Position numbers and translations under genes: made by a program. Shown here in pieces: positions 1 to 8,655 of a stretch of 64,000 nt of DNA. The stretch comes from Blautia sp. An81 (lineage in GTDB: Bacteria; Bacillota; Clostridia; Lachnospirales; Lachnospiraceae). The notes below the pieces were generated by a model. That model was not told the origin of the DNA and did no database searches. It worked only from the letters and a program-made list of their open reading frames with translations. Each line of letters begins with the position of its first letter. Within the stretch, counting starts at the first letter, position 1. Where the stretch lies: NCBI RefSeq assembly GCF_002161285.1, contig NZ_NFHH01000002.1, positions 124,001 through 188,000 on the forward strand, in the 5' to 3' direction.

Positions 1-642
1 CTGGGAACTACATTTAATGTGGCAGTAACTGTGATCAACTCTGTGATGAACTTTGTGATCGGTTTTGTATTTGCCTGCTATATTCTGCTCCAAAAGGAAA
101 AGTTATCTGTCCAGATCCGGAAAGTCCTTTACGCATTTTTCCCTGGAAAAGTTGTGCGTCAGGTGTTAAAAGTGGCTTCTCTGAGTTATAAGACATTTTC
201 TAACTTCGTTACAGGCCAGTGCCTGGAAGCCGTGATCTTGGGAACCATGTTTTTTGTGGTAATGAGTATTCTGAAATTCCCTTACGCGATGCTGGTTGGA
301 GTGGTGATCGCCTGTACCGCCCTGATCCCTATATTCGGAGCTTTTATCGGCTGTGTTGTAGGGGCCTTCCTGATCCTGGTGGTGAACCCTATGCGGGCGG
401 TGGCTTTTGTTATCCTGTTTCTGATCCTTCAGCAGATTGAGGGAAACCTGATTTACCCCCATGTGGTAGGAAACTCGGTAGGACTGCCTTCTATCTGGGT
501 GCTGATGGCCGTGACAGTAGGCGGAAACCTGATGGGAGTAGTAGGAATGCTGGTGTTTATTCCACTGACCTCTATCATTTACGCATTGTTCCGCCAGACC
601 GTCCATAGGAGATTAAAGGAGAGAAAGATCCATGATATTTGA
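1..642 (+). CDS. AI-2E family transporter, C-terminal part (5' end outside window)
   Basis: The frame is open from base 1 without a start codon, so only the last 213 residues of a protein usually about 350 long are present. Several hydrophobic segments suggest an integral membrane protein. The motif IEGNLIYPHVVGNSVGLP near the C-terminus is typical of the AI-2E exporter/PerM family (members export AI-2 or act as Na+/H+ antiporters; the substrate here is unknown). Its last codons overlap the start of tatD by 11 bases, which suggests co-transcription and translational coupling. Confidence 0.85.
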   Translation: MGTTFNVAVTVINSVMNFVIGFVFACYILLQKEKLSVQIRKVLYAFFPGKVVRQVLKVASLSYKTFSNFVTGQCLEAVILGTMFFVVMSILKFPYAMLVGVVIACTALIPIFGAFIGCVVGAFLILVVNPMRAVAFVILFLILQQIEGNLIYPHVVGNSVGLPSIWVLMAVTVGGNLMGVVGMLVFIPLTSIIYALFRQTVHRRLKERKIHDI

Positions 643-1396
643 GACACACGCCCATTATGATGATGAGGCTTTTGACAGAGACCGGGATGAACTTTTGAAG
701 ACCATGCATGCCCATGGAATTGAGAAAATCATCAATGTGGGAGCTTCTTTGGAAGGAGTAAAGGATACGGCGGATCTTATGGAAAGATATCCTTTTGTCT
801 ATGGAGCAGTAGGTATTCACCCGGATGAGGTGGGAAGTCTCACCGAAGAAGACATGAAGTGGCTGCGGAGTCTGTGTGACAGAGAAAAAACCGTGGCTGT
901 AGGAGAAATCGGTCTGGACTATTACTGGGACAAAGAAAATCATGATGTTCAGAAAAAATGGTTTGTCCGGCAGATGGACCTGGCCAAAGAAACCGGGCTG
1001 CCCATTATCGTCCACAGCCGGGACGCAGCTAAAGATACCCTGGATGTCATGAAAGCAGAGCGGGCGGATAATTTAAAGGGAGTGATCCACTGCTATTCCT
1101 ACTCCAAAGAACATGCCAGAGAATATATGAATATGGGATACTATCTGGGGGTAGGCGGCGTGGTTACTTTTAAGAATGGAAAACGGCTGAAAGAAGTGGT
1201 AGAATATGCGCCCCTGGATTATCTGCTGCTGGAGACCGATGCGCCCTATCTGGCTCCGGAACCCTACAGAGGAAAGCGGAACTGTTCTCTCTACCTTACC
1301 TATGTGGCTCAGACCATTGCACAGATAAAGGGCGCGTCTTATGAGGAAGTGGTTGAGGTTACCAGAAGGAATGCAGAAAGACTCTTTGGAATATAA
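632..1396 (+). CDS. tatD: TatD family metal-dependent hydrolase (DNase)
   Basis: 254 residues, the normal family length. TatD proteins are cytoplasmic TIM-barrel metallohydrolases with 3'-5' DNase activity. Visible metal ligands are the N-terminal THAHYDDEAF (HxH), the glutamate in VAVGEIGLDYYWD, IVHSRDA, VIHCYSYS and the C-terminal LLETDAPYLAPEPYRGKRN signature. The ATG overlaps the end of the upstream permease gene, and AGGAGAGAAAG lies just before it. A gap with a promoter separates it from the amylase gene downstream. Confidence 0.93.
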   Translation: MIFETHAHYDDEAFDRDRDELLKTMHAHGIEKIINVGASLEGVKDTADLMERYPFVYGAVGIHPDEVGSLTEEDMKWLRSLCDREKTVAVGEIGLDYYWDKENHDVQKKWFVRQMDLAKETGLPIIVHSRDAAKDTLDVMKAERADNLKGVIHCYSYSKEHAREYMNMGYYLGVGGVVTFKNGKRLKEVVEYAPLDYLLLETDAPYLAPEPYRGKRNCSLYLTYVAQTIAQIKGASYEEVVEVTRRNAERLFGI

Positions 1397-1438
1397 ATAG
1401 CAGAAAAAGTCAAAATATCGTAATTTTCAATCAAATAA

Positions 1439-1466
1439 TTGCAGGAATTTATCCGAAATCTATAAT
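1439..1466 (+). promoter_or_regulatory. Predicted sigma-A promoter of the GH13 glucosidase gene
   Basis: TTGCAG at 1439-1444, 16 bp spacer, perfect TATAAT at 1461-1466, about 43 bp before the start codon. It is the only promoter-like pair in the 112-bp gap after tatD. Confidence 0.55.
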
Positions 1467-1508
1467 AAGATGTTAAATAGAGAATTAACATAGAGGAGGA
1501 TTTTTCTT

Positions 1509-3065
1509 ATGCCAAAATGGTTGGACAATGCAATTTTTTATGAGATTTACCCTCAGACTTTTCTGGATACTAATGGAGACGGCATCGGAGATTTTCAGGG
1601 AATCATCAGAAAATTAGACTATATAAAAGAACTGGGATGTAATGCCATCTGGCTGAATCCATGCTTTGTTTCTCCTTTCTCAGATGCAGGTTATGACGTG
1701 GCGGATTATTATACAGCTGCGCCCAGATATGGAACCAACGAGGACTTGAAAGAGCTTTTCGCAAAGGCTCATGAGAAAGATATGCACGTGATCTTAGACC
1801 TGGTCCCGGGACATACATCTATTGAACATCCCTGGTTTAAAGCTTCTTTAAGCCCAGAGGAAAATGAGTTTAGCCACCGTTATATCTGGACGGATAAAGC
1901 CTGGAAGGGATTTGAAAATGTAGGAAATATTAAGGGCTGTATCAGAGGTCTTTCAGACAGAGACGGCTCCTGCGCAGCCAACTATTATACTACTCAGCCG
2001 GCTTTGAACTATGGTTTCTATAAGGTGACAGAATCCTGGCAGAAAGATATGCATTCTCCTGAAGCAATGGCTACCAGAGAGGCTATGAAAGATATCATGC
2101 GTTTCTGGCTGGGAATGGGATGCGACGGTTTCCGTGTGGATATGGCAGGCTCCCTGGTAAAGAATGATGAAGAGGGAAAGGGAACCATTGAGCTGTGGCA
2201 GGATTTCCGTAAATTTTTAGATGAAGAGTTCCCGGAGGCGGCCATGATTTCTGAATGGGGACAGCCGGACAAATCTCTGGAGGGAGGATATCATATGGAC
2301 TTCCTTCTCCACTTTGGACCTTCTTATTACATGGACCTGTTCCGCAGTGAGCATCCATACTTTAAGCGGGATGGGAAAGGAAATATTGGAGATTTTGTAA
2401 GAACCTACCAGGCTAATTATGACAAGACCAACGGAAAGGGACTGATCTGTATTCCCTCCGGTGACCACGACATGAGCCGTATCAAGGAAAAACTGGATGA
2501 TGAAGAAGTAAAGATTGCTTTTGCATTTCTTCTTTCTATGCCGGGAGCGCCTTTTATATACTATGGAGACGAAATCGGCATGAATTATCTGGCAGGTATC
2601 CGTTCTGTAGAAGGAGGATATGAAAGGACAGGAGCAAGATCTCCCATGCAATGGGATAAGACCACTAATGCAGGTTTTTCCAGCGCTAAGCCAGAGGATC
2701 TCTATATTATGATCGATCCGGACAAGAACCGTCCTACAGTGGAAGCTCAGATGGAAGATGAAGATTCTCTGTTCCATGAAGTTCAGAAACTGATTAAAAT
2801 CCGTCTTGACCATGAGGCCCTTCAGAGCAATGCATCTTTGGAATTCCTTTATGCAGAGGATAACGCATATCCTCTGGTTTATAAGAGAACAGGAGAGAGG
2901 GAAACAATAGTAGTGGCCCTGAACCCTTCTGATAAAGAGGTTACGTGTAAGATAAATGCCAAGGATGGAATAGACATTCTGTATTCCAACAATGGTGAGT
3001 CTGCACTGAAGGACGGAACTCTGACCGTTCCTCCTGCAAGTGCAAGCTTTATCAAAATAAAATAA
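1509..3065 (+). CDS. GH13 alpha-amylase family protein (oligo-glucosidase / trehalose synthase-like)
   Basis: 518 residues without a signal peptide, so probably cytoplasmic. It hydrolyses or transfers alpha-glucosidic bonds in imported malto-oligosaccharides; the exact substrate cannot be read off. GH13 conserved regions in order: VILDLVPGHTS (region I), GFRVDMAGS with the nucleophile Asp (II), MISEWGQP with the general acid Glu (III) and IPSGDHDMSR with the transition-state Asp (IV). Regions I and IV are variant, with G where N is usual in (N)HTS and GDHD instead of NHD. AGAGGAGGA at about 1492-1500 sets the start. It is followed by a terminator-like hairpin and a second GH13/glgB transcription unit. 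Confidence 0.88.
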   Translation: MPKWLDNAIFYEIYPQTFLDTNGDGIGDFQGIIRKLDYIKELGCNAIWLNPCFVSPFSDAGYDVADYYTAAPRYGTNEDLKELFAKAHEKDMHVILDLVPGHTSIEHPWFKASLSPEENEFSHRYIWTDKAWKGFENVGNIKGCIRGLSDRDGSCAANYYTTQPALNYGFYKVTESWQKDMHSPEAMATREAMKDIMRFWLGMGCDGFRVDMAGSLVKNDEEGKGTIELWQDFRKFLDEEFPEAAMISEWGQPDKSLEGGYHMDFLLHFGPSYYMDLFRSEHPYFKRDGKGNIGDFVRTYQANYDKTNGKGLICIPSGDHDMSRIKEKLDDEEVKIAFAFLLSMPGAPFIYYGDEIGMNYLAGIRSVEGGYERTGARSPMQWDKTTNAGFSSAKPEDLYIMIDPDKNRPTVEAQMEDEDSLFHEVQKLIKIRLDHEALQSNASLEFLYAEDNAYPLVYKRTGERETIVVALNPSDKEVTCKINAKDGIDILYSNNGESALKDGTLTVPPASASFIKIK

Positions 3066-3070
3066 AAAGA

Positions 3071-3136
3071 ATAAACAGGGAGAGCAGTGGGAACAGCTGA
3101 AGAAAAAAGGCTGTTTTCATTGCTTTTTCTGTTTAT
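3071..3136 (+). terminator. Long imperfect terminator hairpin after the GH13 gene
   Basis: ATAAACAG at 3071-3078 pairs with CTGTTTAT at 3129-3136. Inside it GAGCAGTGGGAACAGC pairs, with G-U pairs, with the run GCTGTTTTCATTGCTT. The T-rich 3' arm supports factor-independent termination, although the stem is long and imperfect. Confidence 0.5.
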
Positions 3137-3168
3137 ATGAGGAAAGGTGTTTTTTTGCCGAGGAAGTG

Positions 3169-3197
3169 TTGATTTTTTATATACCGATTGGTATAAT
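3169..3197 (+). promoter_or_regulatory. Promoter with embedded palindromic TetR operator
   Basis: TTGATT (3169-3174), exactly 17 bp spacer, TATAAT (3192-3197). The 16-bp inverted repeat TATACC-GATT-GGTATA at 3180-3195 fills the spacer and touches the -10 box, where a bound repressor would block RNA polymerase. The next gene is a TetR regulator, so autoregulation of it and of the glucan genes behind it is the simple reading. Confidence 0.78.
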
Positions 3198-3228
3198 AGA
3201 CCTATCGCAGACATTAAGAGCAAAGGCG

Positions 3229-3819
3229 GTGATTCGAATAGACAACAGGGAATTGCTTCTGGATGCCGCACTGGATCTTTTTTATGCCAAAGGATATGAC
3301 GCAGTGGGGGTTCAGGAAATTGTAGACAGGGCGGGAGTTACAAAACCGACTCTTTACTATTATTTCGGAAGCAAAATAGGGCTTTTACAGAATCTCCTGG
3401 AGCGGGGATACAGAGTTTTGGAAAAAGGAGTTCTGGAGGCAACCAGGATGAAGGCTAATCTGCCGGAGGTCTTGTATAAAGTCGCAAGAGAATTTTTTGA
3501 CTATGCGGCAGACCACCAAAAATTTTATCTGTTTATGCTGGCTTTGTTTTACTCTGGGAGACAAAATGAAGCTTATAAAACAGTGGCGCCTTTCATTGAG
3601 AATTATTATAATCTTATTGTAGGGATTTTTGAAAACGCAGCATCTCAGCTGGGCAATATGAGAGGGAGGCAGAGGCTGTTTGCAGTTGGATTCACAGGAA
3701 CTCTCAATCACCATATTATGACAGTAAGCTACGGACTTTCAGAAAATGAAAATTTTGAAATCTCTAATGAGACTACTTATGAGATCGTACATCAATTTTT
3801 ATACGGAATATATTCTTAA
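3229..3819 (+). CDS. TetR/AcrR family transcriptional regulator of the glucan operon
   Basis: 196 residues from a GTG start. The longer frame that opens at 3166 overlaps the promoter (-10 at 3192-3197), so a start upstream of about 3204 is impossible on the main transcript; GTG 3229 follows AAAGG. The N-terminal HTH reads LLLDAALDLFYAKGYDAVGV, then VDRAGVTKPTLYYYFGSK, a canonical TetR DNA-binding domain. The C-terminal half is an all-helical ligand domain with no recognisable ligand signature. It lies 15 bp upstream of a GH13 enzyme, so it probably senses an alpha-glucan-derived sugar (inference). Confidence 0.87.
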   Translation: MIRIDNRELLLDAALDLFYAKGYDAVGVQEIVDRAGVTKPTLYYYFGSKIGLLQNLLERGYRVLEKGVLEATRMKANLPEVLYKVAREFFDYAADHQKFYLFMLALFYSGRQNEAYKTVAPFIENYYNLIVGIFENAASQLGNMRGRQRLFAVGFTGTLNHHIMTVSYGLSENENFEISNETTYEIVHQFLYGIYS

Positions 3820-3834
3820 CAGGAGGAAATGAAA

Positions 3835-5193
3835 ATGGCAGCATGGTATGAAGAGGCAGTATTTTATCACATTTACCCCATTGGCATGACCGGGGCACCC
3901 AGGGAGAACAGAGAGGAGCAGGTGGTCCACAGATTTGAACTTCTGAATGACTGGCTCCCTCATGTGGCAGAGCTGGGCTGCACCGCTATCTATATAGGAC
4001 CTCTTTTTGAGTCCACTACTCACGGATATGATACCAGAGACTACAAAAAGGTAGACAGAAGACTGGGAGACAATGAGGACTTTGCAGAATTTGTAAAAAA
4101 AGCACATGACCTGGATATTAGGGTAGTGGTAGACGGAGTTTTCAACCATACAGGAAGAGAATTTTTTGCCTTCCAGGATATTCAGAGGAACCGGGAACAT
4201 TCTCCTTACTGCGGATGGTACAAGGGTATTAACTTTGGATGGAACAACCCCTACAATGATGGTTTTGGCTATGAAGCCTGGAGAAACTGCTTTGAACTGG
4301 TTAACCTGAACCTTCAGAACCCTGAAGTAAGAGATTATCTTTTGGATGTGATCGATTTCTGGATCGATACTTTTGATATCGACGGTATCCGTTTGGACTG
4401 TGCAGACTGTCTGGACTTTTACTTCATGGAAGAGATGCGGCGGCGGACGTCCGAGAAGAAAAAAGATTTCTGGCTTATGGGAGAAGTGATCCATGGAGAC
4501 TACAGCCGCTATATCCAGGACGGACAGAAGATGCTCCACAGCGTTACCAACTATGAGCTCCATAAAGGTCTTTATTCCGGACACAATGATCACAATTATT
4601 TTGAAATTGCACATACTATCCGGAGAGAATTTGATGAAAACGGCGGCATCTACAAAGGTATGAAACTTTACTCTTTTGTAGATAATCATGATGTAGACAG
4701 GATCATGAGCAAGCTGAACCAGAAAGAGCATATTTATCCGGTATATACACTTTTATATACTTTACCGGGAATCCCTTCTCTCTATTATGGTTCTGAATGG
4801 GGGATTGAAGGCAGAAAAGAAGGAAGCAATGATGACTTCCTGAGACCTGCTTTAAGTATGGAGGACCTGGAGAAAGAACAGGATTCTCCAGTGATGGACT
4901 GGGTAAAGAAGCTTGGAGAAGTCCATAAGAAGTTCAGCCAGTGCCTGGCCTATGGCCGTTACAGGGAGCTGCTGCTGACCAACCGGCAGTATGCTTTCGC
5001 AAGATTTACAGAGGAACAGGGACTTCTGACTGCTGTAAACAATGACGAGCAGGAGGCAGAGCTGTTCATTCCAGCTCCTTTCCAGGATAAGACTTATGTA
5101 AATCTAGAAACAGAAGAGGAAGTGGCGGTGGAAAACGGCAGGCTGCATATCACTGTGAAAGCTGCAGGAAGCGCATTCCTGGAAATACGTTAA
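3835..5193 (+). CDS. GH13 alpha-amylase family enzyme (cyclomaltodextrinase/neopullulanase-like)
   Basis: 452 residues. AGGAGG at 3821-3826 is spaced 8 bp from ATG 3835, better than the in-frame ATG at 3829. No signal peptide, so cytoplasmic glucan or maltodextrin hydrolysis is expected. Catalytic regions: VVVDGVFNHTGREF (I), DGIRLDCADCLDFYF with the nucleophile Asp (II), WLMGEVIHGDY with the acid Glu (III), SFVDNHDVDRIMS (IV). The small C-terminal beta domain ends in AAGSAFLEIR. It is transcribed with the TetR gene before it and glgB 59 bp after it. Confidence 0.9.
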   Translation: MAAWYEEAVFYHIYPIGMTGAPRENREEQVVHRFELLNDWLPHVAELGCTAIYIGPLFESTTHGYDTRDYKKVDRRLGDNEDFAEFVKKAHDLDIRVVVDGVFNHTGREFFAFQDIQRNREHSPYCGWYKGINFGWNNPYNDGFGYEAWRNCFELVNLNLQNPEVRDYLLDVIDFWIDTFDIDGIRLDCADCLDFYFMEEMRRRTSEKKKDFWLMGEVIHGDYSRYIQDGQKMLHSVTNYELHKGLYSGHNDHNYFEIAHTIRREFDENGGIYKGMKLYSFVDNHDVDRIMSKLNQKEHIYPVYTLLYTLPGIPSLYYGSEWGIEGRKEGSNDDFLRPALSMEDLEKEQDSPVMDWVKKLGEVHKKFSQCLAYGRYRELLLTNRQYAFARFTEEQGLLTAVNNDEQEAELFIPAPFQDKTYVNLETEEEVAVENGRLHITVKAAGSAFLEIR

Positions 5194-5252
5194 AATAATA
5201 GGTGCGGGAATGCTGTACATTCCTGAATATGGCAAAAAAGGGGAAGAGTTTT

Positions 5253-7157
5253 ATGGGAAACAATATGAAAATAACAGAGCTGGACCGATATCTTTTCGGA
5301 CAGGGGACACATTATGAAATCTATAAGCTTCTGGGGGCCCATCCGGGGACTCAGAGAAAGAAAGAAGGGGTTTTCTTTGCAGTTTGGGCCCCTCATGCAA
5401 AGGCGGTTTCCGTAGTAGGAAACTTCAACGACTGGGACCCGGAAGCCAATGTAATGAACTGTGACAATGACATGGGAATTTATCAGCTTTTTATCCCCAA
5501 AGTCCGGGTGGGAGACCTGTATAAATTCTGTATTACCACCTATAAAGGAGAAAAGCTGTATAAGGCGGACCCATATGCAAACTTTTCAGAAGTACGTCCA
5601 GGTACAGCCTCCAGGGTAGTGGATATTACCAATTACAAATGGACAGACGCTACATGGATGAAGAAACGTCAGGAGTTTGATGTAAAAAAAGACGCTATGG
5701 CCATTTACGAGGTACATCCCGGTTCCTGGAAAAAACATCCCCGGAAAGACGAGGAAGACAAAGGCTTTTACAATTACCGGGAACTGGCCCATGCCCTTGC
5801 AGACTATGTAAAAGAGATGGGATATACTCACGTAGAACTTATGGGGATTGCAGAGCATCCCTTTGACGGCTCCTGGGGCTATCAGGTAACAGGCTATTAT
5901 GCGCCTACTTCCCGTTATGGTACTCCTGAGGACTTCCGCTATTTTGTCAACTATATGCACAGAAATAAAATCGGCGTTATCCTGGACTGGGTACCTGCCC
6001 ACTTCCCCAGGGATGCCCATGGATTGGCAGATTTTGACGGTACGCCTACTTACGAATACGCAGACCCGAGAAAAGGGGAACATCCCGATTGGGGCACCAA
6101 GGTCTTTGATTATGGCAAGAATGAGGTGAAGAACTTCCTTATTGCAAATGCTCTGTTCTGGATCCAGGAGTATCATGTGGATGGATTGAGAGTGGACGCT
6201 GTGGCTTCCATGCTGTATCTGGACTATGGACGGCAGCAGGGACAGTGGGTTCCTAATCAGTACGGAGAAAACAAGAACCTGGAGGCGATTGAATTCTTCC
6301 GTCACCTGAATTCCGTGGTTCTTGGGAAAAATAAAGGCGCCGTTATGATCGCTGAGGAGTCTACCGCCTGGCCTATGGTTACTGGAGATCCAAAAGACGG
6401 AGGCCTTGGCTTCAGCCTGAAGTGGAATATGGGCTGGATGCATGACTTCCTGGAATACATGAAGCTGGACCCCTATTTCAGAAAATATAACCACAATAAG
6501 ATGACGTTCTCCACTACCTACGCTTACAGCGAGAATTATGTCCTGGTACTTTCCCATGACGAGGTAGTCCATCTGAAATGCTCGATGATCAATAAAATGC
6601 CGGGCCTGGGACAGGACAAGTTTGAAAACCTGAAAGCAGGTTATTCTTACATGATCGGTCATCCGGGAAAGAAACTGCTGTTCATGGGACAGGATTTCGG
6701 CCAGTATCAGGAATGGAGCGAGGAGAGAGAACTGGATTGGTACCTCTTAGGAGAGCAGAGCCACCAGCAGCTCCAAAACTATGTGAAACAGCTTTTTGCC
6801 CTTTATAAAAAATACCCTGCTCTGTACGCCAATGACGCAAATCCTCAGGGCCTGGAGTGGATCAATGCAGACGATGCTACAAGAAGTATATACAGTTTTA
6901 TGCGGATGTCACCTACAGGAAGAAACAATCTTCTCTTTGTGATCAACTATACTCCTGTGGCCAGGGATGACTACCGGGTTGGCGTGCCAAAACGGAAACA
7001 GTATAAACTGATCCTGAACAGCCGGGAGCCGGAGTTTGGCGGCCATGAACATAAAGAACAGACCATTTACAAAGCAGTGAAAAAAGAATGCGACGGAAGA
7101 CCATATTCCTTTGCATATCCTCTGCCGGCTTATGGAGTGGCAGTGTTCTTATTCTAA
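5253..7157 (+). CDS. glgB: 1,4-alpha-glucan branching enzyme
   Basis: 634 residues from ATG 5253, which follows AAGGGGAAGAG; an in-frame ATG at 5202 lacks a comparable site. It forms alpha-1,6 branches in glycogen. An N-terminal CBM48 domain (FAVWAPHAKAVSVVGNFNDW, about residues 35-54) precedes the GH13 barrel: ELMGIAEHPFDGSWGYQ, ILDWVPAHFPRDAHGL, GLRVDAVASMLYLDY (nucleophile Asp), MIAEESTAWP (acid Glu), VLSHDEVVH. The C-terminal beta domain is present. The rest of the glycogen pathway is not in the window. A strong terminator follows directly. Confidence 0.95.
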   Translation: MGNNMKITELDRYLFGQGTHYEIYKLLGAHPGTQRKKEGVFFAVWAPHAKAVSVVGNFNDWDPEANVMNCDNDMGIYQLFIPKVRVGDLYKFCITTYKGEKLYKADPYANFSEVRPGTASRVVDITNYKWTDATWMKKRQEFDVKKDAMAIYEVHPGSWKKHPRKDEEDKGFYNYRELAHALADYVKEMGYTHVELMGIAEHPFDGSWGYQVTGYYAPTSRYGTPEDFRYFVNYMHRNKIGVILDWVPAHFPRDAHGLADFDGTPTYEYADPRKGEHPDWGTKVFDYGKNEVKNFLIANALFWIQEYHVDGLRVDAVASMLYLDYGRQQGQWVPNQYGENKNLEAIEFFRHLNSVVLGKNKGAVMIAEESTAWPMVTGDPKDGGLGFSLKWNMGWMHDFLEYMKLDPYFRKYNHNKMTFSTTYAYSENYVLVLSHDEVVHLKCSMINKMPGLGQDKFENLKAGYSYMIGHPGKKLLFMGQDFGQYQEWSEERELDWYLLGEQSHQQLQNYVKQLFALYKKYPALYANDANPQGLEWINADDATRSIYSFMRMSPTGRNNLLFVINYTPVARDDYRVGVPKRKQYKLILNSREPEFGGHEHKEQTIYKAVKKECDGRPYSFAYPLPAYGVAVFLF

Positions 7158-7178
7158 AATAGAATATTGAAAAAGAGG

Positions 7179-7231
7179 AATCCCTCAAAATCTCTGACGA
7201 AATTAGAAGGCAGAGGTTTTGGGGGATTTTT
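7179..7231 (+). terminator. Rho-independent terminator after glgB
   Basis: An 18-base arm (7179-7196, AATCCCTCAAAATCTCTG) pairs through two G-U pairs with 7211-7228 (CAGAGGTTTTGGGGGATT). The loop is 14 nt and a T run follows. Confidence 0.85.
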
Positions 7232-7270
7232 ATGGGTGAATTAGGTAGAGATAAAATTAATTTTTAAAAT

Positions 7271-7313
7271 AAATGGTTATAAACTTTACAAACACAACCA
7301 TTTAAAGTATAAT
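7271..7313 (+). promoter_or_regulatory. Promoter with inverted-repeat operator for the 7.4-8.2 kb gene pair
   Basis: TTTACA (7285-7290), 17 bp, TATAAT (7308-7313). Perfect 8-bp inverted repeats AAATGGTT (7271-7278) and AACCATTT (7296-7303) bracket the -35 box. This suggests a dimeric regulator controls the downstream pair, possibly the winged-helix-like protein encoded first. Confidence 0.65.
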
Positions 7314-7392
7314 GTGATAATAGAATGATAAAACGAAAATTATTAGATGGATTAAATGAATTAAATGAATTAAAAAGATTGGGAGAGATAAT

Positions 7393-7800
7393 ATGGAATC
7401 AAATGCAAAGCAGATAAGAGACAGGTATAAGGAATTACTGGACGACGGTGTGCCTCACAGCAGGAAAGAACTATTTGCCTATGCAAAAGAAGATGTGGAA
7501 GAAAATGCGTATACTATTGGAATGTTGACGGGAGCATTAAAATCTCTTGTGGATTCTTCAGATATATACCAGTCCATGGGCAGAGGCATATATCAGAAGG
7601 TTGAACTTTCAGAGAAGTCTTCGAATAAGATTAGTGCTAGATATCTCAACATCTTTAAGAGAACTTTAGAAGAGACGAGTAAAGAATCAGTGAATCCAAT
7701 GGTCCTTTTGGAAATTGATGAAGATGAAAAGAAGAAAATGAAAGAAATTCAAGAGTGTATCCGGAAAATAAAAAGAACTGTGGAACATTTGGAGGAATAA
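7393..7800 (+). CDS. Small winged-helix-like protein of unknown function
   Basis: 135 residues, not assigned to a named family. Residues about 5-75 look like a winged helix: a helix with the motif SRKELFAYAKE, a second helix TIGMLTGALKSLVDSS, and a short strand-turn-strand MGRGIYQKVEL. The last 40 residues are a charged helix (EIDEDEKKKMKEIQ). GGGAGAG precedes the ATG. It is 13 bp upstream of a nucleotide-processing-like gene and probably co-transcribed with it from the operator-bearing promoter. A regulator or adaptor role is inference. Confidence 0.6.
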   Translation: MESNAKQIRDRYKELLDDGVPHSRKELFAYAKEDVEENAYTIGMLTGALKSLVDSSDIYQSMGRGIYQKVELSEKSSNKISARYLNIFKRTLEETSKESVNPMVLLEIDEDEKKKMKEIQECIRKIKRTVEHLEE

Positions 7801-7813
7801 GGAGAGAACAAAA

Positions 7814-8209
7814 GTGGAAAAGTGTTTTGTGATTATGCCTTTTGAAAAGAATCTGGATGAAGTTTATCATCGTTTGATAAAACCAACTGTGGAAAAAAAG
7901 GGATATGAAGTAAAAAGATCTGATGAAATTTATGGGAATCAGCCGATTATTGAGGACATTACAACGGAAATCCGAACTGCAAATGTCTTGATTGCAGATG
8001 TTACAGGCAAAAATCCAAATGTAAATTACGAATTAGGATATGCCCATGCACTGGGTAAAGAGGTGATTATTATTACGCAGGATATCAATGATATTCCTTT
8101 TGATTACAGACATAGGAGGGCAATTATATATAAAACAACAGATTTTGACTGGAAGGATAAATTGGAAAAGGCCCTTAGCAGAACGTTGGATGTAGTTATG
8201 AAAAAATAA
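7814..8209 (+). CDS. Nucleoside 2-deoxyribosyltransferase / TIR-like nucleotide-hydrolase fold protein
   Basis: 131 residues from a GTG start behind GGAGAG. The pattern CFVIMPFEKN, TANVLIADVTGKNPNVNYEL and GYAHALGKEVIIITQ, followed by IPFDYRHRRAIIY, is the hallmark of small Rossmann-like proteins related to nucleoside 2-deoxyribosyltransferase and TIR folds. Related domains occur as nucleotide or NAD-cleaving effectors in bacterial conflict systems (family knowledge). The conserved Asp of ADVTG and Glu of NYELG are probable active-site residues. A winged-helix partner lies upstream and broken defence-type genes downstream, so a defence role is plausible but unproven. Confidence 0.7.
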   Translation: MEKCFVIMPFEKNLDEVYHRLIKPTVEKKGYEVKRSDEIYGNQPIIEDITTEIRTANVLIADVTGKNPNVNYELGYAHALGKEVIIITQDINDIPFDYRHRRAIIYKTTDFDWKDKLEKALSRTLDVVMKK

Positions 8210-8216
8210 TAGTATA

Positions 8217-8601
8217 AGGTATTCTGCAGGGCATGTAGAAGAGCTTGAGACTGCCATATCTCAAATGTTCAGAGAAGGAATCAGCTTTTATGATACTAAG
8301 GAAGCATTTTACCATGGATTCCTTATGGGGCTGTTGAATGGATTGGAGGATTACTATGCGTATTCTAACAGAGAATCTGGTACAGGAAGATATGATATTT
8401 GTCTGAAATGCATGGATGTGGCAAAGCCGGCTGTGATCATAGAACTGAAGTGGCACCAAGTTATGTAGAACTTGAGGAGCGGAGCGATGAAGCATTAAAA
8501 CAGATTTTGGGAAAACAGTATGAAACGGACTTGGCTCGTGACGGATAGCAGGAGGTTCTGTGTTATGGAATCGCCTTTTATAAGAAAAATTGTAAAATAA
8601 A
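8217..8601 (+). pseudogene. Remnant of an AAA-ATPase-like / PD-(D/E)XK nuclease protein (C-terminal part)
   Basis: Frame pieces give an uninterrupted 8217-8465 segment with SNRESGTGRYDICL and AVIIELKWHQV. This is the nuclease core (D then ELK) of the AAA-ATPase_like/PDDEXK_9 proteins. A frameshift follows and the next pieces read YVELEERSDEALKQILGKQY and YGIAFYKKNCKI, in the usual family order. The entire ATPase part (several hundred residues) is missing and a TAG plus a frame change interrupt the rest. Confidence 0.75.
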
Positions 8602-8655
8602 GTTGTCGAAAGATAAAATTTTTTCGTAATAATTCAATATTGAGGTGATAACTCT

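Noticed and set aside
3799-4731. Long open frame on the minus strand opposite the second GH13 gene; similarly 5586-6662, 2217-2813 and 25498-26517
   Set aside because: They lie antisense to well-supported conserved genes, lack ribosome sites and show no family motif.
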